From Oegoconia quadripuncta (taxonomy: Eukaryota > Arthropoda > Insecta > Lepidoptera > Autostichidae): 64,000 nucleotides of DNA. Of this stretch, positions 1 through 9,990 are shown in pieces (the stretch's first letter is position 1; every line of letters starts with the position of its first letter). The notes under the pieces were generated by a model. The model saw nothing but the letters and a program-made list of their open reading frames with translations. It searched no databases and was not told where the DNA came from. The stretch covers positions 32,918,778-32,982,777 of the forward strand of contig OX438744.1 of the NCBI GenBank assembly GCA_949316235.1. The letters are read 5' to 3'. The translations under genes were made by a program, and so were the position numbers.

Positions 1-284
1 TAGAATCTGATAAGCAAATCTAGGTTAAATACAGAATGACTACCATCGCCTGATTGTGAACAGTGTAAGGCTGGGTAAAAATTGTTTTAAATAGGTGTTA
101 ATTTATTTAGGTCACCTTTTTAGTATTAGCTTATCTAATGAGAGATAGTGTAGACAAAATTGGTGCTCGTTTCTCATGTAATTTTCAACCGACATGCAAA
201 AAGATTGGTGTCATAAGTTTGAACTGTGAACTGATCTGAAAATAGTTTTTTTTTTATTTTGGAAAGCTGGTATTGGCGTAATGG
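1..284. other. No gene seen
   Basis: AT-rich sequence with no supported gene. The stretch around 180-230 resembles tails of dispersed lepidopteran repeats, but the match is too weak to name. Confidence 0.4.
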
Positions 285-1440
285 TTCTTACTCGTAGCGG
301 TGTTATCTTTATTTTTGTCACTACGTCTGTTTTCACACTGCATAACTCGCTAATTACACTATTCCTGATTTTATCCTTCAAAGTCTACCCACTCATACTT
401 CTCAATGATCCTATTGCGATTTCATTAATTCTACTTTCATTCTTTTTTTGCCATACCCAGAATTCACGCCCATAAATTAGTGTTGGAACCAGCACCCCGC
501 CATGAAGAGCCAGATGAGATTTTTGGACACATTCTGGCTCCTCGTAAAGCATGCAGTGCTCCATTCACCTGATTTCCGGCATTCACTCTTCTTTCGATGT
601 CCTTTTTGACTATCTATCAAAATACTGCAATCCGTCATACATTCACCTCTCTCAAGTATCATAACTTTAGTCATACTCACATTAACTTTAATTCCTTTTT
701 CTTCCAAAGCTGTATTCATAAGTGTTACCATCTCTTGTAACTCCTCTTGGGACGACGCAAGGATTACTTGATCATCGGCACAGAGGAGACATTTGACGAG
801 TAACCCATTCATTCTTAATCCACATTCATACTCTTTCAATACCTGCAGGCGACTGTCCATGAATAGGTTTAACAGCCAAGGGGACATCACACAACCCTGT
901 GTAACACCTTTCTCGATATTAAACGATTTAGTATACACCCTTACTTCATATCTTTCAACGCTTTCACAATCTCATCCATGCTTATTTCGCCATACGATTC
1001 AACAATTATATGTGAGGCGTGTGCAGGCGTTTCTACCTGCATCGTCTCTTCCAAACAACTTTCAAAGTATTCCTTCCATCTCTTCAATGCGTTCTTCCTG
1101 GCCACTGATTTTAATCAACCCAGAGGTTGTCGTTTTATCTCTGGCTGTTCTTATATATTTCCAGAACAGTGTTCCGAAATCTTTAGAGAGCCTGCTGTCA
1201 AACTCGTCTAACGTTCTGCTTTCTTTTGTTCAACAACTTTTTTGTCTTCCTCTTTAAAACTTTATACATCACACTTTTGCCTTCTCTACATCCTCATTCA
1301 ACACCTTTTGTACTCTTTCATTGGCTTTTGTGGCTAACCAATCCAACTGTGCTTTCTTCTGTTCACTCACTATTTCTTGCACTTCTTTATCCCACCAAAT
1401 ATTTTTCACCTTATCGCTTTACTTATACCTTATCACCTTT
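285..1440 (-). pseudogene. Non-LTR reverse transcriptase fragment (RTE-like, 'GVTQGCVMSP' type)
   Basis: A decayed LINE pol gene on the minus strand. The best-preserved part (938 down to about 600) carries the RT motif GVTQGCVMSPWLLNLFMD, then CADDQVILASS, which corresponds to the catalytic (Y/F)xDD box, then a VNVSMTKVM segment typical of RT domain 7. Upstream on the same strand (about 1,440-960) are degenerate N-terminal RT residues in shifting frames. Downstream (about 480-290) is a C-terminal block reading VLVPTLIYGREFWVWQKK and then IRNSVISELCSVK. Several frameshifts and stops separate these blocks, so it cannot make a working enzyme. A second piece of the same family lies near 16.8 kb. 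RTE-like is my best placement; another non-LTR clade is possible. Confidence 0.75.
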
Positions 1441-1489
1441 TTTCAGAATATGGGGCATAAATGACTTAAAGCTTTACTTCAATCAATCA

Positions 1490-1625
1490 ATCAAATACTC
1501 TTTATTGGACAATTAACAAAAGCTACATGTAGAATACAGCGTATATCATTAATCGCACAAAAGGGCGGCCTTATCGCTAACAGCGATCTCTTCCAAGCAA
1601 ACCTAAGGTTTGATACAAGGTAAAG
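1490..1625 (-). repeat. LINE 3'-end fragment ('GATAAGGCCGCC' tail family)
   Basis: Read on the minus strand it contains GATCGCTGTTAGCGATAAGG, CCGCCCTTTTG and then CAATAAAGAG, a tail recurring near 22.2, 31.0, 31.5 and 45.2 kb. Dispersed copies in both orientations show it is a retroelement 3' end. Confidence 0.55.
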
Positions 1626-2231
1626 GTATCTTTAGCTTGTATAAGCTATCAGTAGATGAGGTTTGCACTAATAGTATTTTTTTATTTTTTTATAGCATTT
1701 TATTTATTTATACAAAGAAGCAGTCGTATAAAGATCTCTTTTTCGTTTTTAGGTACAGAATCTAAAAACGTTCTTATAAATTCCAAATTCCTGAAAGCTA
1801 GGACACGACGATAATGGGAAATTTGAAGTGAACGAGCTCAAATAAACCGCGACCAACAACAGTTTTACAACAACAAACTTTCTTCGAAACAACAACAAAT
1901 CTCACAAGTTCTGTTGTATAAGCCTACAGTCCTCGTTCGCTCACCGTTTGTCTCGAGCGAGACTAAATTCTAACCCCTGGGATTACAAGCAACTCTATAC
2001 ACTATGAAACTAAATCATTGGAAAAATACAATGATTCCTTTCTAGCTAGTAACTTCTTAGATAGAATATCAACTTGAATTTAAAAATAAAATATCATTCC
2101 TACTTATAAACCAGAAATACAGAGGGACTCAAATCAGTTGACTTTAGTCATCTCGGGGCGACTTGAGGACCGAACTGTCGAATCCATCCGTTTCGAATCA
2201 TTCGGATTCGTGCCTAATTAAGCGAATGATT
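1626..2231. other. No gene seen
   Basis: No supportable coding or RNA feature. A small imperfect inverted repeat lies at about 2,193-2,230. Confidence 0.4.
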
Positions 2232-2372
2232 AATATATAATACTTTGGACACTTACACCAAATATCTACTCCCAAACATTTACCCCTTGCGGGATTCGAA
2301 CCCGCAACCCGGCAATCATTGGTTTCGCAGATAGGGTTACTATCCGGTGTACCAACTTGTCGTCCAAACTAC
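2232..2372 (-). mobile_element. SINE B, internally deleted
   Basis: On the minus strand: GGTGTA-type A-box region, a B box GGGTTCGAATCCCGC, and the family tail ATTGGTGTAAGTGTCC in altered form. The middle of the element is missing. Confidence 0.65.
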
Positions 2373-2394
2373 GGCCTTTCAAAGCGAATTTCCT

Positions 2395-2655
2395 CACTCA
2401 AAGTCAAGTTAAAAATGCTTTATTTTTAGGTAAACATGGTACACCTAAAATAAGTCAGATTTTTATTTTTTAACCTAGCGCTTATTCTAACAAGAAACTC
2501 GAGGGTTTACTCTTTTAAAAACTGGTATTTATATCACAAAAAGTTTTTATATTTCATTGTTATTTGCGCAATACGAACGAGCTGGTAATGTCCAGTGATG
2601 ATTATCATCTAAATAGTCTGATATTTTATAATATGCTTTGTTTGTTTGTAAAAGC
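2395..2655 (-). pseudogene. CR1/jockey-like LINE 3' fragment
   Basis: On the minus strand this encodes the C-terminal residues AYYKISDYLDD, followed by a 3' UTR with CTCGAGTTTCTTG and AATAAAGCATTTTT. Both match the 3' end of the intact LINE at 22.3-26.0 kb, so it is a 5'-truncated relative. Confidence 0.75.
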
Positions 2656-2684
2656 TTTATGGTACAAAAAGGCAATACAGTAAT

Positions 2685-2890
2685 AATAATAATAATAAAT
2701 AAATATCCTTACACCTACACACAGCGCCATCTAGTTCCACAGTAAGCAACTATAGGCTTGTGTTGTGGATACCAGACGGTTGATATACTACATAAATACA
2801 TTTTTTTTTGTAAATAAATACTTATTATAAATGAAAACATCCATAACTCGGGTACACATATCCGTATTCATCACACAAACATAAACCACA
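2685..2890 (-). mobile_element. SINE A, head missing
   Basis: Contains on the minus strand the family tail CTAGATGGCGCTGTGTGTA, the GGTATCCACAACACAAGCC block and the GATGAATACGGA block. The tRNA-like head is absent. A 5' (AAT)n run flanks it at 2,683-2,702. Confidence 0.7.
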
Positions 2891-3231
2891 ACACCGTTTG
2901 GTGACCTGTTTAGTTCGTCAATTAATTTTGCATTGATACAGAATTTGAGCACAACGACGGACTTATCCCATGCTTTCTTGATAAGTAAAGTCCCACTCAC
3001 TCACAGATTATCAGAGCCTAGGACGGTGCTCAGCAATCTTGAAATATGGCATTAAAGGTAGTCTTGCGTGGCACAAATGAAGGAATACTTACGAAAACGT
3101 TAATTTGGAAAACCCATGTGGAATTATTAGAGGGTAAACATTATTTACAGGCACGCAATGCCCTATGGGTTCCCAAATATTACATCACCATTGACAAACT
3201 TTATTACAAACTGAAATATATGTATAGTTAA
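2891..3231. other. Unassigned; 61-codon open frame only
   Basis: An open frame at 3,046-3,231 (+) encodes 61 residues that match no family I recognise. It has no clear start context or splice partner, and may be chance. Confidence 0.3.
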
Positions 3232-3783
3232 CTAGCTTTCCGCCCATGGCTTCGCCTGCGTAGAATAGCTTTATCTCGGATATGTCTTAATCCAGGGTAT
3301 ATTCTACCTGTATACCAAATTTACGCATACACATACTGTCTACGCCAAGAAATAGAATAACTTATCTATGTCTTTTTTTTTATTATTATGGTAATAATCA
3401 TAACCAAAAAAATAATAAAAATACCAACATTCACCCGCACACTTCTTCCTTTTTCTTCCTGTCCGCTTCCTCTCTATTGGAATATGGCGGACGCGCGCGC
3501 ACCGCAATCTCGAAACGCTCTCGTTTAAAAACGGAAAACAATTATAAAACCAATGTGTCAGTGCTTCAAATTTGTGTTATTGGTGTATTATTAGTGAAAC
3601 TTCAAGAACAAACTGTCTACACGGATTACCAGTGCGAGTAAGGACTTGGAGGCCATCACCTCGTGGTCACAAGGTACCCCTTTTCCCATCCGTTAGCCAC
3701 ATACATTTACTGTTACGCAGTGTTTGAGCAACAAATAAACAAACATCCAAACTTTCGTATTTATAATATTAGTTACATTACAT
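3232..3783 (-). mobile_element. Non-autonomous Helitron-like element carrying an exon-like insert
   Basis: Read on the minus strand it begins ACTAATATTATAAATACGAA (from 3,783) and ends with GGGCGGAAAGCTAGT near 3,232. These are the start and end seen in other copies in this window and widely in Lepidoptera. Between the ends is an unusually CpG-rich block (about 3,470-3,660) with ATATGGCGGACGCGCGCGC, unlike the AT-rich flanks. Helitrons are known to capture host fragments, so a captured promoter or first exon is possible but unproven. Confidence 0.55.
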
Positions 3784-4004
3784 AGAAGATCTATGAAATT
3801 AACGACTAAAATAAGTGGCGGTGTACGCTATTCGACGATTAGCTGCAAATATCATCGTATTATACCTTAATGCCATAGATGGCAGAATATGCGGACGCAC
3901 TATATTATTCTTATTCTTGTGCATAAATATTTCATTTCATTTCCTCTTTGGCAAAAAAAAAGTTTTTATTTCTTTTTAAAAATTTGCTTACAGGTAAACT
4001 TAAT

Positions 4005-4007
<3 letters not shown>
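3784..4007. other. No gene seen
   Basis: AT-rich spacer between the Helitron-like element and the (TG)n tract. Confidence 0.4.
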
Positions 4008-4041
<34 letters not shown>

Positions 4042-4044
4042 TGT

Positions 4045-4111
<67 letters not shown>
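4008..4111. repeat. (TG)n microsatellite
   Basis: About 100 bp of alternating TG broken once by GTGGTGTGGTG near 4,039. Open frames through it are artefacts of the repeat. Confidence 0.97.
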
Positions 4112-4112
<1 letters not shown>

Positions 4113-4439
4113 AGTTCTAACATTTAATATATATAATAAAATAAGTCTCACGAGAGAGTAACACTTCACGAGAAGTGTTTACTTTTTATTTAAAATCAAA
4201 ATTAGTTCATTGCAACACGAGTACTTTTACTTCGAACCGTTCTAATTAACAATTCCCTTAACTAGACGTATCGGTAAACTTGAAAATTAAACAACGACGA
4301 AGTTAACGGTGTTACTGACTTCAATTAAATACACAAATTTCACTTCGAAACTTTAACGAATCCAGGGTTTGTGTTGACAAACATTCTAATTACTTAGAAA
4401 AAGAAGTTAACACTCAGAGAGGTAACCTCTTTGTTTGAA

Positions 4440-4660
4440 CTGGATCATTTGCTGATAATCTAACGCCTTTTCCGCGTCACTAAGCACTCTGCCCAACGCG
4501 AGAGCATCTGACTGTATGCAAAAGCCCACAAATAGGTGTTTGCAACCGACGCCTAAGGGTGTCCACGGGGTCTCAAACCTCGACTTAGGACATAGTTGTA
4601 TAGGGAAAAATTAGAGACATAGGTACCATCGCTTCGTAATGTGTATAGTCAGAGAGGAGA
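4440..4660 (-). mobile_element. SINE E copy
   Basis: On the minus strand it reads GAGGTTTGAGACCCCGTGG (a decayed B box), then CACCCTTAGGCGTCGGTTGC, then CGCGTTGGGCAGAGTGC. The same order occurs on the plus strand at 29.34-29.51 kb. Confidence 0.6.
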
Positions 4661-4871
4661 AACGACGCAACAACCTCTCTGACACACAAATATTGAAAAT
4701 AGAGACTTTTGGTCATTGATACGCAATAATATTGCAATAAAGTGTATTTGTATTGTATTGTATTGTAATATTTATGTCTATACTTTTGGTGTAGGGCGTT
4801 AGTAAAGTAGCCAAAACAACTAAGTGTCGATCCTATATCGCGTGTAGTGGGCCGGTATGACGCGTAACTGG
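4661..4871. repeat. LINE tail with (ATTGT)n run
   Basis: Contains GCAATAAAGTGTATTTG followed by TATTGTATTGTATTG at about 4,733-4,768, the same sort of tail as at 45.27-45.30 kb. The rest is unassigned. Confidence 0.45.
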
Positions 4872-5025
4872 CCTCGGAGTTATATCGGAATTATATCGGA
4901 ATTATAGCGCAATTATATCGGAATTATATCGGAATTATATCGGAATTATATCGGAATTATATCGGAATTATATCGGAATTATATCGGATATCGAAATTAT
5001 ATCGGAGTTGTGCCCCGTTATGTCG
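4872..5025. repeat. 11-bp tandem repeat
   Basis: About ten to twelve head-to-tail copies of GGAATTATATC, with variants (GCAATTATATC, GATATCGAAATTATATC) at the edges and nearly uniform copies in the centre. Period 11 means no conserved reading frame. Confidence 0.95.
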
Positions 5026-5569
5026 GAATTATGACGAAGATGTTGTGTTATTTATGTCACACGAGTTACAAATGGCGACCAATTACAATTGGTTGGAAAT
5101 CGACTACTCAGATTTCTTTTCATGCTTAAATACATACCTAATAAAAGTGTGTTAAAATACCAAAAAAAACTAATTAATATCCCTACTTCCGCACAGTGGG
5201 CGCTTTTAACAAAAGAACGGACAAAATAATCGTACAACAATGGCGCCCAATTTTCCCGCGCAAAACTAAGAAACGCAAACGCGGTTACACAATGTACATA
5301 TATTAGAAGGCAAGCAGTAATATAACTAGGTTTTGTCCTTTTTAATATTCATCTCAGAGAGTCGAGTAGCCTATGAAGATTTAAATTCACTGTGCAGTTA
5401 ATTTGATGAACCTGGCAGAAATCGGTGATTCTTTACTTCGGAGACAGTTATACGAGTATTACAGTGCCTTCGTATTAAGCGTAACACATGTCATATCTTC
5501 CAATTGATGACTAGCATTTAATATTTAACAAGTAAACGTAATTTTACATTTTCTTATTGGCCAAAGTTA
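5026..5569. other. No gene seen
   Basis: No supported feature. This is the left flank of the Helitron, which begins directly after the A at 5,569. Confidence 0.4.
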
Positions 5570-5593
5570 TCTAAATATATAAAGGAAGAAACT

Positions 5594-5622
5594 GACTGAC
5601 TGACTGACTGACTGACTGACAT
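5594..5622 (+). repeat. (GACT)n run in Helitron 5' end
   Basis: About seven copies of GACT just inside the 5' terminus. Tracts like this are common near the 5' end of this Helitron type in Lepidoptera. Confidence 0.9.
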
Positions 5623-5653
5623 ATCAACGCACAGGCCAAACCGCTGGGTCTAG

Positions 5654-6606
5654 AGTTTCCAAATTTGGCACGTAGGTTCCTTACGAGGTCTAGGGGAGCA
5701 CTAAGAAAGGATTTTTCAAAATTCACCCTTTAAGGGGGTGAAACAGGGGTGGGAAGTTTGTATGAAGAAACAGTATAACTTGGACATTTCGACTATTTTC
5801 AACTCGAAACTTCGCAAGAGTACTCCTAGGAACAAATAAGCTAATACGTGTTTTGAGATTTTTCGAAAAACAACCCCCTAGGTTGTGAAATGGGGGTTAA
5901 AACCATAAAATCGATATTGGTGTCGTTATTTAGGTTTTATGGGATGTTGATTATGAAAATGACATTTATTTTAAGTTAACCCTCTAGGGTTGAGATAGGG
6001 GTGGGGGTTGCTACCAGAAAAGTCTATATTGGACAACCCCCTGGGGTGTGAAATGGGGGTTATAACCATATAATCGATAATGGTGTCGTTATTTAGATTT
6101 TATGGGATGTTGATTATGAATATGACATTTATTTTAAGTTAACCCTCTAGGGATGAGATAGGGGTGGGGGTTGATACCAAAAAGTCAATATTGGTGTCAT
6201 TATTTAGGTTTTTTGGGACGTTGATTACGAAAATGCCATTTGTTTTGAAGCTACCCCCTTGGGGTTAGAGAATGAGGTAAGGGTGAGTTGAGATTTTTCG
6301 AAAAACAGCCCCCTGGGGTGTGAAATGGGGGTAGAAACCATAAAATCGATATTGGTGTCGTTATTTAGGTTTTTTGGGATGTTGATTATGAAAATGACAT
6401 TTATTGTAAGCCAACCCTCTAGGGGTGAGATAGGGGTGGGGGATGATACCAAAAAAGTCTATATTGGTGTCGTTATTTAGGTTTTTTGGGACGTTGATTG
6501 CGAAAATGACATTTATTTTGAAGCTAACCCCCTTACGGGTTGCGATAGTGGTAGGGGTTGAAATCACAAATTCAAATTGGTGTCGAAGTCGAAGAGTCAA
6601 AGTCGA
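5654..6606 (+). repeat. Helitron internal direct repeat, copy 1
   Basis: This segment, from GTTTCCAAATTTGGCACGTA to GGTGTCGAAGTCGAAGAGTC, reappears at 7,321-8,265 with small differences, offset about 1,667 bp. It is itself built of several related blocks of about 110-165 bp, each with a CCCCCTGGGGTGTGAAATGG-type line and a GGTGTCGTTATTTAGG line. Short open frames in it are incidental. Confidence 0.9.
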
Positions 6607-7058
6607 AGAGTCAATGTCGAAGATTCAAATTCGAAATTCAAAGTCGAAGGCTCAAAGTCGAAGGCTCAAATTCGAAGGCTCAAAGTCGAAGGCTCAAAGT
6701 CGAAGGCTCAAAGTCGAAGGCTCAAAGTCGAAGACTCAAAGTCGAAGGCTCAAAGTCGAAGACTCAAAGTCGAAGGCTCAAAGTCAAAGGCTCAAAGACG
6801 AAGGCTCAAATTCGAAGGCTCAAAGTCGAAGACTCAAAGTCGAAGACTCAAAGTCGAAGACTCAAAGTCGAAAGCTCAAAGTCGAAGGCTCAAAGACGAA
6901 GGCTCAAAGTCGAAGGCTCAAAGTCGAAGGCTCAAAGTCGAAGACTCAAAGTCGAAGACTCAAAGTCGAAGACTCAAAGTCGAAGACTCAAAGTCGAAGA
7001 CTCAAAGTCGAAGACTCAAAGTCGAAGACTCAAAGTCGAAGACTCAAAGTCGAAAAGT
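6588..7058 (+). repeat. 14-bp minisatellite
   Basis: About 33 copies of GTCGAAGGCTCAAA or its variant GTCGAAGACTCAAA. The last eight copies are all the GACTC variant, while earlier copies mix GGCTC, GACTC and private substitutions. Because 14 is not a multiple of 3 and the unit lacks stops, all three plus-strand frames stay open, giving 14-residue peptide repeats rich in K, S, R. I regard these as by-products and not genes. Confidence 0.95.
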
Positions 7059-7065
7059 AAAATTC

Positions 7066-7310
7066 ATAGTCAAAGTCATGTCAAAGTCATAGTCAAAATC
7101 ATAGTCAAAGTCATAGTCAAAGTCATAGTCATAGGCAAAGTCATAGTCAAAGTCATAGTCGAAGTCATAGTCAAAGTCATAGTCTATGTCAAAGTAATAG
7201 TCATAGTCAAAGTCATAGTCAAATTCAAAGTCGTAGTCAATGTCATAGTCGAAGTCATAGTCAAAGTCATAGTCAAAGTTTTAGTCAAAGTCATAGTCAT
7301 AGTCAAAGGG
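7066..7310 (+). repeat. 12-bp minisatellite
   Basis: About 20 copies of GTCATAGTCAAA with variants (GTCATAGTCGAA, GTCATAGTCATA). It abuts the 14-bp array and appears related to it through the shared AAAGTC core. Confidence 0.93.
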
Positions 7311-7320
7311 GTGAATAGAG

Positions 7321-8265
7321 TGTTTCCAAATTTGGCACGTACGTTCCTTACGAGGTCTAGGGGAGCACTAAGAAAGGATTTTTCAAAATTCACCCTTTAA
7401 GGGGTGAAACAGGGGTGGGAAGTTTGTATGAAGAAACAGTATAACTTGGACATTTCGTCTATTTTCGACTCGAAACTTCGCAAGAGTACTCCTAGGAACA
7501 AATAAGCTAATACGTGTTTTGAGATTTTTCGAAAAACAACCCCCTGGGTCGTGAAATGGGGGTTAAAACCATAAAATCGATATTGGTGTCGTTATTTAGG
7601 TTTTATGGGATATTGATTATGAAAATGACATTTATTTTAAGTTAACCCTCTAGGGTTGAGATAGGGGTGGGGGTTGCTACCAAATAAGTCTATATTGAAC
7701 AACCCCCTGGGGTGTGAAATGGGGGTTAAAACCATATAATCGATAATGGTGCCGTTATTTAGATTTTATGGGATGTTGATTATGAAAATGACATTTATTT
7801 TAAGTTAACCCTCTAGGCTTGAGATAGGGGTGGGGGTTGATACCAAAAGTCAATATTGGTGTCATTATTTAGGTTTTTTGGGACGTTGAGTACGAAAATG
7901 CCATTTATTTTGAAGCCAACCCCTTGGGGTTAGAGAATGAGATAAGGGTGAGTTGAGATTTTTCGAAATACAGCCCCCTGGGGTGTGAAATGGGGGTTGA
8001 AACCATAAAATCGATATTGGTGTCGTTATTTAGATTTTTTGGGATGTTGATTATGAAAATGACATTTATTGTAAGCCAACCCTCTAGGGGTGAGATAGGG
8101 GTGGGGGATGATACCAAAAAGTCTATATTGGTGTCGTTATTTAGCTTTTTTGGGACGTTGATTGCGAAAATGACATTTATTTTGAAGCTAACCCCTTACG
8201 GGTTGCGATAGTGGTAGGGGTTGATCACAAATTCAAATTGGTGTCGAAGTCGAAGAGTCAAAGTC
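7321..8265 (+). repeat. Helitron internal direct repeat, copy 2
   Basis: Second copy of the 5,654-6,606 segment. It ends at GTCGAAGTCGAAGAGTCAAA, the start of the minisatellite motif, then switches at once to helicase sequence. The minisatellites therefore sit between two copies of the same segment. Confidence 0.9.
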
Positions 8266-8266
8266 A

Positions 8267-8686
8267 CTTTTACTACGTGAGGGTGCACCTGTTATGTTAT
8301 TGAGAAACTTAATGTCACCCAAACTTTAAAACGGTACTAGGTTGCAAGTCAAGGCTTTGCACCGGAACGTAGTAGAGGCCACTATTTTAACAGGACCTGC
8401 TCAGGGAGAAACAGTGTTTGTACCGCGTATTCCATTAATACTAAATGATCTTCCCTTTGAATTCAAAAGGCTTCCGTTTCCACTAAAGGTCTGTTTTGCC
8501 ATGACAATAAATAAGTCGCAGGGGCAAACTCTCAAATTCGCCGGAGTAGACCTACGACAGGACTATTTCTCTCACGGTCAGTTCTATGTGGCATGCTCCC
8601 ATGTAAGTTCACCTCAAAGTTTGGTTCTATTGCTACCACCTTCAAACATGGCAAAGAATGTTGTTTATAAGGAAGTACTTTAATAA
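8267..8686 (+). pseudogene. Helitron RepHel helicase, C-terminal remnant
   Basis: Encodes the end of the Pif1-like superfamily 1 helicase of Helitrons. Visible motifs in order are LLREGAPVMLLRNL, then NGTRLQVKALHRNVVEATIL, then PFPLKVCFAMTINKSQGQTL (helicase motif V region), then FSHGQFYVACSHVSSP (motif VI; the usual arginine of the CSR triplet is histidine here). An in-frame TAA at 8,327-8,329 lies between PKL and NGTR. The Walker A motif, the Rep domain and all other N-terminal parts are missing, and the frame starts abruptly where the minisatellite-flanking repeat ends. It ends with a normal stop (TAA) at 8,681-8,683. It shows the element descends from an autonomous Helitron but encodes no active enzyme. 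Confidence 0.9.
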
Positions 8687-8884
8687 ATATAAACCAGAAA
8701 TTTTCAGAAAGGTCTTTTAATGGATCCCTGTCTTAATCCATTTACCTGGCAAAACACCAACATGGTTCCACATACCTGTTATCTGCCCAGGGTCTTTTCC
8801 TGTTTGAGATAAACTCTACATGGTAATTTTTCTGCTGAATGTATTCCCGTGGGAAAGTAATAAAGTGTTGATTCATGTAGTCTA

Positions 8885-8912
8885 CGCGGACGAAGTCGCG
8901 GGCAGCTGCTAG
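8885..8912 (+). other. Helitron 3' terminal hairpin and CTAG end
   Basis: CGCGG, loop, TCGCG forms a short stem with one G-T pair, followed by GGCAGCTGCTAG. Such a hairpin just before CTRR serves as the end signal for rolling-circle transposition. Confidence 0.85.
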
Positions 8913-9287
8913 TAGGTGATATTACATAGAGCCCCTCAGATTCGATAGGTTGTATGCGGGGTAACCAGGGTATATGATCTAAGAGATTTAAGTTATACAT
9001 TTACACTAGTTACACAAACAAACAAACAAAATTTTCTTTATTGTACAACAATAAGAAGCATAACAACGATAAATAAGAAAAAGCACGTACACATACAGAG
9101 CGCATACTGCTTTTGTCAAGGTTACGAAGGTTCTTCTTACTAACAGTATAATTCTCGGATATTTAGGTGAAAATGGAAAGAGAGATTATGTATGACTAAT
9201 CGAATCATTCGATTTCCGGAAATCAATGTAGGTACATGATATATGAATAACAAACTCTTTGTACTTTATTACCGCAAAAGTAATGTA
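8913..9287. other. No gene; short LINE-type tail
   Basis: At 9,020-9,075 is a minus-strand LINE-type tail (RC of TTGTTGTACAATAAAGAAAA). Nothing else is recognisable. Confidence 0.4.
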
Positions 9288-9561
9288 CAGTCGCGGTATT
9301 AAAAGGTTCGTCATCTTAAAGTTGACTTTTGCTTGTAGACAAGTTGTTGATTTGAAATAGGTCGAACTAATAAAAAGGTTTTAGTTCAACTATTCATAGT
9401 CAAGGAACACTAGTCCGGCTAAATATGAACCCTGTCGTCAAAGAGCTAAGCATAATTTTCTATGCAACATTTGGGTGTGTTAGTTTAGAAAGGTAACAAA
9501 TGCTTGCTAACTGTCAAATTAAATTATTTGAAAACTGACGAACCTTTTCATTCTGCGACTG
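9288..9561. mobile_element. Tc1/mariner-type MITE
   Basis: A 274-bp element with terminal inverted repeats starting CAGTCGCGGTATTAAAAGG (left) and, reverse-complemented, CAGTCGCAGAATGAAAAGG (right), continuing into TTCGTCA on both sides. It is flanked by TA at 9,286-9,287 and 9,562-9,563. A TA duplication and a CAGT start point to Tc1/mariner. There is no transposase. Confidence 0.8.
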
Positions 9562-9990
9562 TACGAGCCATCTTTTTTGATGACTTGTGATACTGGTTAT
9601 CACGACACCTACTTATGTATAGGTAGTGTTGTGGCGGTAACGCGATAACGCAATCTTAGCATCAACACGCGAGGGTTGAAATTAGTGGATCAAAGCTTTT
9701 AACTGTGTCACCAGTAACCCGAATATGTCAAAAATGTCACAACAATACTAGCTAAATATATTAAGTGCCCAGTTTTTACTTCACCACTTTATTGCGGGAT
9801 TATGGGAGTGAGTGGGTCTTGGGTTTTATTGGGGAAGGTCACTGGTATAGTGGTGATTTATTTTTTCGACAAATGAACAGTTTAGTAGAATAGGCTAAGT
9901 ACTTACAAGGGTAAGTTGCGGGTTAGAATATACGAGAGTTAGAAAATCGTTGAAACTTAAAATGTAAGTATTGTAAACCATAAAATCCCA
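9562..9990. other. No gene seen
   Basis: AT-rich, no supported feature. Confidence 0.4.

Larger units (their letters stand above)
5570..8912 (+). mobile_element. Helitron (defective, with helicase remnant)
   Basis: The 5' end is TCTAAATATATAAAGGAAG at 5,570, preceded by A. The 3' end is CTAG at 8,909-8,912, followed by T. This is the A|T target expected of Helitrons, which make no target duplication and have no terminal inverted repeats. A GC-rich hairpin (CGCG at 8,885-8,888 pairing with CGCG at 8,897-8,900) lies nine bases before the 3' CTAG, as the family requires. Inside are a GACT run, a 0.95-kb segment present twice, 14-bp and 12-bp minisatellites, and only the C-terminal part of the RepHel helicase. 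The Rep endonuclease is absent, so the element could move only with help in trans. Confidence 0.88.

Noticed and set aside
3046..3231. 61-codon frame of ordinary amino-acid composition
   Set aside because: No recognisable domain, no splice sites in frame and no conservation evidence available; frames of this length are frequent by chance.
3932..4123. His/Thr-repeat frame on the minus strand
   Set aside because: Product of the (TG)n tract.
6443..7400. Long overlapping plus-strand open frames (205, 280 and 171 codons) encoding K/S/R-rich repeat proteins
   Set aside because: All three frames are open only because the 14-bp and 12-bp repeat units contain no stop codons. They start and end at the array edges and have no independent coding signal.
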